Positions 60,601-64,000 of a DNA stretch of 64,000 bases are shown piece after piece. Location of the stretch: contig JAOWCC010001589.1 of NCBI GenBank assembly GCA_030867875.1, forward strand, positions 77,647,537-77,711,536, written 5' to 3'. The position numbers and the translations under genes are program-made. Position 1 is the first letter of the stretch; each line of letters begins with the position of its first letter. The notes beneath the pieces are model-generated. The model saw nothing but the letters and a program-made list of their open reading frames with translations. It was not told the DNA's origin and made no database searches. This stretch comes from Actinernus sp. WN-2022 (taxonomy: Eukaryota; Cnidaria; Anthozoa; Actiniaria; Actinernidae).

Positions 60601-63179
60601 TGTTGCTTCATTTTAATGTGGTATTTATTATCATAAGTGTGTAGTGACATTTCATGTATCTAATTATTGTAATTAATTCATAATTATTGTAAGTATTGCT
60701 GTTTTTGTATTATTTTGTAATGGCATTGTTTGTAACTAGATTTATTTAAACCAACAATGTATTAATAAAGATGTATTAAAAAAGGGCATAGCTAGGTTGT
60801 AATAAAGTTGTAGGCCCACGCGGTCGGTCGGCTGGACTGTGCCAAATGGGATAGTAGTCTCTGGGGAGTGCTGTCCTAGGAAATAATATATGCCTTCTCC
60901 TGCACTGTTACATCATGTTTACTTTTAAATAACTTTTTTAACTTGAATCTAAATGTTTCATGGACATGTTTGTCTTTAATTCTCTATTATTGTCTTTTGC
61001 ATACAATGTAGGTATGAGCATGATATTCTGGGTGATATTCATGCTTGCACATAGAGTCATCCATACAGGCATGCATTGGTATCTATCAATATCATAGTAT
61101 TTCATGTATTTACTGTATAATAGGAAAAAAACCACCATTTTTATATAATATTTTTAAGGGAACTTGAGCGTCAAGTTGATAAATTAGCAAAGAGGATGCA
61201 AGAAAATCAAGTAAGATTTCATTCATGCAACGTACTGTATACACAACTGTATGTGTAAATTAAAGTTTTATGAAATTCATATACATGTATATGTTGTGGT
61301 TTGTAATTTTTTTGGTTCAAATTTTTTTTAACCAGTTCTAATTTTTAAACTGGTTTATTTTTTCAAGATTCTAAAAATGGTTTTTCATTTTTTGGGGGGA
61401 TTCACAAAAAGGGGGTTTAGGCTTTTTTCTTTTTTTTTGTTGGGGGGGGGGGGGGGGGGGGTGTTTAAAAAGAAAAGAGATCCTCCCCTGCAAAACATTT
61501 TGAGCACTCTCCTCTCCCTAACCCCATTTCCCTTCCCTAGCCCCCCACAACCAACTTTGTAATTCACTCAATTAGACAACATTACTACTTTATGCTTTTG
61601 TTTCACTTTTTTGTTCACCAGTAGTAGGAGTAGAACTCAAAATTGCAACCCTTCGATTGGAAGACCAAAGTTTTACCAACTGCGCCACAGAGACTTCCAT
61701 TGGAGATCCACTCACATTTTTTTGAATAATGTAGCTTTTAATTCTTATGGAAATATTACAAGTCCGGCCTTTAATTCTCACTTTTATTGGCACAATTGTG
61801 CACTAGTAACAAAGTCAGACTTCGAAAATATGGCTGAGTTGCATGATTAGAAGCAGGAAATTGTGAACCAAACCGACTTTTATAGAGTTTTAACCAAACT
61901 AAAAGAAAGCCAGATTATAGGATTTTACCCCTCACTTTATATTTAGAAGAATATTTTTATGGAAGGGTGAAGTGATATCTGTAAAAAGCGATTAAAAGAG
62001 AATCTCGGACGCTCTGTTATAGACAGTCAGACTGCAGAGCAAAATACTTTGACAAGAAATGCATGGAAGTAAACCAGCTTCTAACCTGACAGCAAAGAAG
62101 TTATGTACAAAGGAATGCTTTTCAAAATATTCTCCTGTCATCAGATCTAGAGAATTCTATAGTGCAGGGAGGACAAGAAAAAGTGCCAAAAATGGCTGTG
62201 TATAAAGTCAGTGTTACTCTCAGGCAGGTATTACTTGTAAACTCAAAAAGTGTCAGTTTTGTTGCATTGTGCCATTCTCGTGCCCAACAAAAACCGATTG
62301 CAAGAATAGTAAAACCAGTTCACCGGCAAGCATCATTGTCCCTAACATTGATAAAAGTGAATCTTACGGATTTTCGCAATTGTCTGTATAATTATGTGAA
62401 CAAAAACATGAGTGAACTGTACACCTACTTCACGATTATTTCCCTACAGGAGACTTTTATTTTTCATTAAGTACAATAAAGTCTAAGAGTAACAAACATA
62501 TTGGGGCAACTGCAGAATACCTACCCATGTACTGTACATTTTATGCTTCTTCAGTGGTCTTGTGAACTAATCCAAACCCTAACCCAACATTTAAGAAAAC
62601 CCTAACCTCAGTAAACCCAATTGCTCACCAATTTAGGGTGTTTAGAGCTAGTCACTAATTTAGGGCTAGTCATTAATTTAGGGTGTTTAGAGCTAGTCAC
62701 TAATTTAGGGTGTTTAGAGCTAGTCACTAATTTAGGGTGTTTAGAGCTAGTCACTAATTTAGGGTGTTTAGGGCTAAGTCACTCACACAGACTATAATCC
62801 TCCTTCAATAATCATGTGAACTAATCTAAACCCTAACCCAACATTAAAAAACCCTAACATCAGTTAACATAACTTCCCTTTTACAAAAATTAACTGGTTT
62901 AAAATTTTTGATTTGGTAAAAAAAAAGTTGAACTGGTTAAAAAAATTTGACCTGGTTTAAATAAAATTAAACCAAAAAAATGGTGAAACACAACATACAT
63001 GTGGAGTACATACAGTTCCATGGGGATTGTATTAATTAATAGTCTGTTTGTTTAATTAAATGTATGTATTAACATAGCTGTTCCTTGTGTTCACATAGGA
63101 GATTGATTTCAATACTGACTGGAAAGTTGTTACCATATGGATTGGCACCTTTGATCTTTGTCACATTTGTAAGGATCAG
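37957..63179 (+). CDS. PLB1-like: PLB1-like SGNH pseudo-lipase with Ig-like domain (3' incomplete)
   Basis: Ten exons with GT-AG borders and compatible phases: 37957-38026, 41990-42361, 45771-45898, 46932-46995, 49077-49135, 56212-56279, 59009-59052, 59589-59682, 61159-61210, 63099-63179, giving 344 codons and continuing past the window. Residues 1-24 are a signal peptide (KLLILLLFLLFG). Exon 2, phase 1-1 like classical Ig modules, has C73 and C135 in GTYSCSY, so an Ig-like domain. From exon 4 on it follows phospholipase B1: VVAALGDGYT, TSWSVGGDG, TVPNILKKFNP, DWKVVTIWIG, DLCHIC. PLB1 enzymes use GDS, a block II Gly and GxND; here they read G-D-G229, S296 and G-T-F335-D. Nucleophile and oxyanion residues are thus lost, predicting a secreted or membrane non-enzymatic protein. 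Block V (Asp/His) lies outside. Introns are swollen by transposons. Confidence 0.87.
39476..40828. mobile_element. hAT-like non-autonomous element with ATTATGCGGG arrays (intron 1)
   Basis: Ends CAGTGCTTATGG...CCATAAGCCCTG are near-perfect inverted repeats. Both subterminal regions carry multiple ATTATGCGGG or GATTATGCGG motifs (about ten in all), as expected for transposase-binding sites. Surrounding TACATATA / TACATGTA may be a diverged 8-bp duplication. No transposase frame in 1.35 kb. The rest of intron 1 (38027-41989) is unique AT-rich DNA plus the repeat copy at 41606-41712. Confidence 0.7.
41606..41712. repeat. Interspersed repeat, copy 2 (pairs with 9080-9190)
   Basis: CATAGACGCAACACTCAAAT, TATTCATGCACCCATTCACT and GTAGAGTCGATGTTAATG align with the copy near 9.1 kb. 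Confidence 0.6.
42873..44200 (+). CDS. Penelope-like element RT/GIY-YIG protein, 5'-truncated copy
   Basis: Retroelement reverse transcriptase with a C-terminal endonuclease. The frame is open for 442 codons from 42873 to the stop with no internal ATG needed before 43016; the N-terminal half of the RT is absent. From the ATG at 43016: FDGAETCELIG (residues 4-14), RT motif C YRDDGLA (31-37), then a Cys cluster CNC...C...C (254, 256, 262, 268), then the GIY-YIG nuclease with TYIGL (289-293), R301, H305, E319 and N326, and a final SSCRHRNKAL. The composition is more C-rich than the flanks. The copy sits in intron 2 of the PLB1-like gene, same strand, bracketed by TA repeats (42841-42870 and 44390-44412), in line with the AT-rich target preference of these elements. 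The intact frame suggests a fairly recent insertion. Confidence 0.95.
44315..44356 (+). ncRNA. Hammerhead ribozyme motif of the Penelope-like element
   Basis: CTGACGA (44319-44325), stem-loop GTGG-GCAA-CCAC (44326-44337), then GAAAC (44338-44342): the complete conserved core with a 4-bp stem II. A short stem III (ACA/TGT around GGCT) leads to a TGTA cleavage triplet. Stem I pairs ATCC (44314-44317) with GGAT (44353-44356), with one C/A mismatch next to the core. Type I hammerheads with very short stem III are known from Penelope-like elements, where they process or mark the terminal repeats. Self-cleavage itself is inferred. Confidence 0.8.
44859..45023. mobile_element. MITE with CAGGGCTAAAAATAA termini (intron 2)
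   Basis: CAGGGCTAAAAATAATGGCC and GGCCGTTATTTTTAGCCCTG are inverted. CTACT is present directly on both sides (44854-44858 and 45024-45028). Inner ACCGGTCA/TGACCGG-type motifs repeat. hAT-like ends; no coding capacity. Confidence 0.85.
45264..45462. repeat. (TCTG)n microsatellite (intron 2)
   Basis: About 200 bases of CTGT with CTTG or CTTT interruptions. A separate (CTTT)n run is at 45577-45612. Confidence 0.95.
46571..46797. mobile_element. MITE, AGAGCAG...GTATGAGTGGGACA family, copy 1 (intron 3)
   Basis: AGAGCAGTTTC..AGTATGAGTGGGACA pairs with TGTCCCACTCATACGAAATC + TGCTCT. TA flanks both ends if the repeat starts at GAGCAG. A second copy lies in intron 8 (59748-59966). Confidence 0.85.
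47328..48250 (+). repeat. Interrupted second copy of the SINE-like repeat (intron 4)
   Basis: CTGGCCAAAAGAATGAAGGC at 47332 and AAATTAAGAAAACTTCAACC ... AGTCTTAGACTTATG at 48180-48220 match consecutive parts of the copy at 31775. The ~780 bases between are foreign and include the palindrome at 48028-48150. The open frames at 47449-47661 and 47567-47782 within it are not supported. Confidence 0.55.
48028..48150. repeat. Palindromic element (intron 4)
   Basis: CCATGGCATTTCGGGGTATT...GTGATTTAAATTGCCC pairs with GGGCAATTTAAATCAC...AATACCCCTCATGCCATGG. Confidence 0.88.
49448..49925 (-). repeat. 3' split-repeat block of the Ngaro element (A-B-A)
   Basis: Two copies of a ~127-base block (AAATACCCAGCTAAATCAAA to ACCGAACAGCCC) at 49448-49574 and 49799-49925 enclose the ~200-base block shared with 55349-55533. 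The enclosed copy has a (GGGA)n expansion at 49604-49623 that the 5' copy lacks. Confidence 0.93.
50100..50680 (-). repeat. Tandem-type repeats in the Ngaro 3' non-coding region
   Basis: Five or six copies of TTGGAAGGAACTAGGC...CTAGCTAACCCGAACCA with 60-150-base spacing. Two adjacent copies (50250-50385) are identical over ~68 bases. The rest of 49926-51417 has no frame I can assign. Confidence 0.8.
51418..52359 (-). CDS. Ngaro tyrosine recombinase
   Basis: 313-codon frame whose first codon as drawn is GTG, so it is probably made by readthrough, frameshift or re-initiation from the RT frame, which it overlaps by 22 bases. Tyrosine-recombinase signature: R144 in FLRCSEF, K183/K186 in LKTSKTD, H259-x-x-R262 in HSFRIG, W285 in GRWSNDAY, and Y290 or Y293 as nucleophile. 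It would insert the circular cDNA into the genome. Near residue 63 the text runs FVAFMVYLSAVRSLHI; relatives normally have about ten more residues (a K/S-rich linker before VYLSAVR), so a small in-frame deletion in the core-binding domain is likely. Confidence 0.94.
   Translation of the reverse strand: MADKVGLTEKSSLLLSAGLAKNTHKTYSSGQKLFLSFCQRSGYTFTSDHPASEDCLISFVAFMVYLSAVRSLHIDLGLSDPLVNCLRLQRVVRGARRTIGSSRDTRLPITPAVLASLWSVLSRSNQDDIMFWAAFCLAFFGFLRCSEFTSPATESFNPSIHLAVDDVVIDSQVQPRLLYIYLKTSKTDPFRQGTTIVVGRSYTPICAVDAMLSYLQLRGPTPGPLFLLQNGSSLTKEKLIHRLNKALTDAKIVGHYTSHSFRIGAASAASLAGLSESLIKILGRWSNDAYQSYIRLAPEDLAAVAPQLLQPQS
52338..53985 (-). CDS. Ngaro reverse transcriptase-RNase H
   Basis: The frame is open from 54317 to 52338 (659 codons), but the part above 53985 overlaps gag and is probably not all translated. 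Numbering from 54317: RT blocks RLILDLSFPAGRSVND (233-248), KLDIESAYRIIPIHPED (280-296), LPFGLRSAPSIFNRV (314-328), catalytic YLDD (348-351), FLGICLD (395-401). RNase H acidic residues are D515 (CSDASG), E548 (KELF), D573 (QLDNEA) and D623 (ADALSR). A FQGHW pair is tandemly duplicated at 527-535. All key residues are present and there is no stop, so the polymerase looks intact. It copies element RNA to cDNA in the cytoplasm. Confidence 0.96.
53986..55216 (-). pseudogene. Ngaro gag-like ORF1 with one frameshift
   Basis: Nucleocapsid-like protein. The first frame (55216-54392) starts at an ATG-rich N-terminus, is Ser/Pro-rich and reaches FHDWIESF. The conserved continuation (SAQPHRSAEMLAYMLLICRA...SLPWGD-type block) is in the next frame, 54510-53986, so a one-base shift lies at about 54495-54510. 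Zinc knuckles follow: CQSCHSLDHTVEFC (C-x2-C-x4-H-x4-C) and CSNADCSANHRARDC. The end is basic (KRNASSSTTQPFRKQRRK). Either a recent mutation or programmed shifting; I favour mutation because the alternative frame lacks similarity. Confidence 0.85.
55349..55533 (-). repeat. 5' terminal repeat of the Ngaro element
   Basis: About 185 bases (ACAAAGGGAAAACCGCGAGC ... TTTAGTCTCGATTAAA), near-identical to 49599-49801. Near-identity of the two copies indicates a young insertion. The shadow frame starting LARPWGSHPGL is encoded by both copies and is not a gene. Confidence 0.93.
55596..55920. repeat. Interspersed repeat, TAGTCGGC family, copy 2 (intron 5)
   Basis: TAGTCGGCAAAGCATCTAAT pairs with TATTAGATGCTTAGCCGACC. 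Downstream AATAAGTTATTTATTA, CTTTCCATAATATCC and GTGCGTTTTTGGC-like phrases match copy 1 at 2841. Confidence 0.7.
56342..58158 (-). mobile_element. Non-autonomous element, shared-ends family, copy 2 (intron 6)
   Basis: Reverse orientation relative to copy 1 (17535-20000). Ends TTAACAAGAGCCCATCTGGG and CTGCCACAGGCAGCCCGAGT match copy 1, including CATTCTCTGCTCCCCTAG and GACCTTTAACGCATGCGC. The interior is different and carries broken coding sequence on the minus strand (57978-56650): an ATG in good context near 57971 (AAGATGGCGGAGGACCC), AKAFQQAQDISTGAI, then a coiled-coil-like stretch (ETKLSHLEDKLVQQD ... LEVENGELKADIIKL) with at least one frameshift near 56925. I do not recognise the protein; it may be captured host sequence. 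Confidence 0.7.
59748..59966. mobile_element. MITE, GTATGAGTGGGACA family, copy 2 (intron 8)
   Basis: GAGCAGATTTTGTATGAGTG pairs with CACTCATACGAAATCTGCTC. Same TIR and internal TACCGTAACTCTGAAATTTG-type sequence as 46571-46797. Confidence 0.85.
60076..60391. mobile_element. hAT-like MITE with CAGGGTCCGAAATT ends (intron 8)
   Basis: CAGGGTCCGAAATTGCGCC at the left and AATTTCGGCCCCTG at the right are imperfect inverted repeats. Inner GTTGGCGACCAAAATTT and TTTTGGCAACTAAATTTG segments recur. No exact target-site duplication is seen. Confidence 0.65.
60395..60786 (+). pseudogene. Retroposed 3' end with AATAAA and A-run (intron 8)
   Basis: A short open frame ends SLRLFKTKLKYFNNLELFIA and then QNNKDQLAHYK before a stop at ~60527. 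About 250 bases of AT-rich 3' UTR follow, ending in AATAAAG 12 bases before an A-run at 60777-60783. The arrangement looks like the 3' part of a reverse-transcribed mRNA or LINE. The parent gene is not recognised. Confidence 0.45.
61620..61694 (-). pseudogene. tRNA-like sequence (Gly-type anticodon loop)
   Basis: On the minus strand: GTCTCTGTGGCGCAGTTGGT (A box), anticodon loop CTTCCAA reading UCC, and a B-box-like GAGTTCTACTCCT. The D arm is well kept; the acceptor and T stems are degenerate, so a SINE head or pseudogene is likely. It starts with the same GTCTCTGTGG as 36436-36507. Confidence 0.55.
62631..62772. repeat. 27-bp tandem repeat containing TTTAGGG
   Basis: Unit TTTAGAGCTAGTCACTAA+TTTAGGGTG, about five copies. 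It is flanked by direct AACCCTAACCCAACATT at 62576 and 62833, so the array lies between two copies of a telomere-like phrase in the opposite orientation. Confidence 0.85.
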
Positions 63180-63270
63180 GTGAGTTTACAAGGGTTACTA
63201 CAGAGTTCTAAATATTATTTGAAGTAGAAGGCAATTCTAAATAGTAAGCAGGTAATTATATACCGTAAAG

Positions 63271-63411
63271 TTCCGAAAGTAACGATCTCCGAAAGTAGCG
63301 ACTCCCCGAAAGTAGCGACCCCCCGAAAGTAACGTTAAAAATTGATGCCTGCTAATAAATCCCGAAGTAACGACCCCCCGAAAGTAGCAATCCCCCCGAA
63401 AGTAACGACCT
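63271..63411. repeat. CCGAAAGTAGCGACC tandem repeats
   Basis: Seven or eight units of CCCCGAAAGTARCGACC, about 16 bases each, with one AT-rich interruption at 63333-63360. Confidence 0.88.
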
Positions 63412-63472
63412 CAGATTTTTTTACTTTTTTATCGATTAATGATCTGTAAATTGATGTACGAACTTGATACTT

Positions 63473-63742
63473 TATTATGGAGATCCAGGCACAAGACTGT
63501 GCAGGCAGCTTGAATTGTTTTATTGATCCTATACGCGTTTCGTCTGAGTCTTCAGACTTCGTCAGGGATATACAACTGACTATATTTACAAAGTTGGGTT
63601 TATTTAAACACTGTACAACGGGATCTACATCGATGATCGTCCCGGAAGGCCATGGCAGACTGGGAATAAAGACTACGTCAGTAATTAAATACTTGTGAAA
63701 TATTTTCGGAGGTGGATAAACACTCACTGGATCTCCATAATA
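63473..63742 (-). mobile_element. 270-bp inverted-repeat unit containing a hammerhead motif
   Basis: TATTATGGAGATCCAG (63473-63488) and CTGGATCTCCATAATA (63727-63742) are exact 16-base inverted repeats. The minus strand between them is open for most of its length (frame including TKSEDSDETR). I treat this as an accident of the element: no domain, and the hammerhead core is encoded in that very stretch. Could be a fragment of a Penelope-like terminal repeat. Confidence 0.6.
63525..63570 (-). ncRNA. Hammerhead ribozyme-like motif 2
   Basis: Minus strand: stem I ATCC, CTGACGA (63565-63559), a 6-bp stem II GTCTGA-AGAC-TCAGAC after one A, GAAAC (63541-63537), then GCGTATA and GGATC, whose GGAT pairs with ATCC. 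Core and stem II are perfect; stem III (ACGCGT) is only two base pairs or requires dimer pairing, as in some retroelement hammerheads. Activity is uncertain. Confidence 0.65.
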
Positions 63743-63743
63743 A

Positions 63744-63974
63744 AAAAACCTGATCACAATATCATGTAAAGTATCCGGTCAAAGCAGAAGTGCGCCTGGA
63801 GGTGTCTGGGATCAAGGTGGTGGTAATGAAATTCCTTGTTTCTACGAAATTAAAGTTAAGAAGGGACTCAAAAGTCAAAGGAAAGAACTAGAGGAAAAAC
63901 TTCAGTTGACGTCTCAACCCAGGTGTTGGTATAAACACGATCTAGACGGACAATGCAAACAATGCGGTCGATAG
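63744..63974 (+). CDS. Unidentified open frame at the right edge
   Basis: Open from just after a TAA at ~63741 to the TAG at 63974, with no ATG. It reads ...VWDQGGGNEIPCFYEIKVKK, then a basic helix-like KSQRKELEEKLQL, and ends CWYKHDLDGQCKQCGR with a C..C-x2-C cluster. The codon pattern looks coding, but it does not continue the PLB1-like protein (no block after DLCHIC fits). Probably a transposon exon or ORF end adjoining the hammerhead unit. Function unknown. Confidence 0.35.
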   Translation, partial: KNLITISCKVSGQSRSAPGGVWDQGGGNEIPCFYEIKVKKGLKSQRKELEEKLQLTSQPRCWYKHDLDGQCKQCGR

Positions 63975-64000
63975 CGGAATGTACGAGAGAACTGAACTGA

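Larger units (their letters stand above)
61300..62985. mobile_element. Repeat unit with TTTGGTTCAAATTTTT inverted ends (intron 9)
   Basis: TTTTTTTGGTTCAAATTTTT...AACCAGTTCTAATTTTT at 61305-61350 is the inverse of AGTTGAACTGGTTAAAAAAATTTG...AAACCAAAAAAA at 62927-62978 (several mismatches). Inside lie a poly-G tract (61441-61461), a tRNA-like sequence and a 27-bp tandem array. The 62162-62470 frame has no recognisable domain. Confidence 0.5.

Noticed and set aside
61620..61694. Functional tRNA-Gly gene
   Set aside because: The T and acceptor stems are degenerate although the D arm and anticodon loop look right.
63335..63757. 140-codon minus-strand frame including TKSEDSDETR
   Set aside because: It runs through the tandem repeat, the inverted repeats and the hammerhead core; more likely repeat than protein.

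Overview
The window is low-density nuclear DNA from a marine invertebrate. It has AT-rich spacers, GT-AG introns, many foldback and MITE-like repeats, and a dense microsatellite load. The gene content and the type of Penelope-like and Ngaro retroelements make an anthozoan cnidarian (coral or anemone) my best guess. That is inference: no host-diagnostic sequence is present, and another non-vertebrate metazoan is possible.

Three host genes can be read. (1) A two-exon TGF-beta ligand (359-1783, +) has a 408-residue precursor, a latency-type propeptide, a polybasic cleavage site and a nine-cysteine mature domain of the TGF-beta sensu stricto type. (2) A sorting nexin of the SNX10/SNX11 type (11448-6608, -) has four exons recognised, the first exon not found, and a long serine-rich tail. 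(3) A phospholipase-B1-like gene (37957-63179, +, running off the right edge) has ten phase-compatible exons: signal peptide, one Ig-like domain exon with phase 1-1 boundaries, and the start of an SGNH/PLB1 domain. Its block I Ser, block II Gly and block III Asn are all substituted, so it should encode a pseudoenzyme.

Between and inside the genes lie mobile elements at many scales. The most striking is an 8.68-kb unit (21362-30037) with ~316-bp terminal inverted repeats and a perfect 9-bp target-site duplication. It contains a ten-copy 232-bp satellite array and several microsatellites, but no recognisable transposase. Others are: a hAT-like 854-bp element and a 52-bp hairpin element nearby, with the same TAGCCTG ends and each with an exact 8-bp TSD; two copies of an element with identical ends and unrelated interiors (17535-20000 and 56342-58158); a 5'-truncated Penelope-like element with an open RT/GIY-YIG frame followed by a hammerhead-ribozyme motif (42873-44356); a complete Ngaro-type tyrosine-recombinase retrotransposon with split direct repeats (49448-55533) lying antisense in an intron of the PLB1-like gene; and a second hammerhead-like motif inside a 270-bp inverted-repeat unit (63473-63742).

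The left 37 kb (TGF-beta and SNX genes, then repeat-rich spacer) and the right 26 kb (the PLB1-like gene with its inflated introns) are therefore mostly repeat-derived. I see no operons, CRISPR arrays, rRNA genes or intact tRNA genes.
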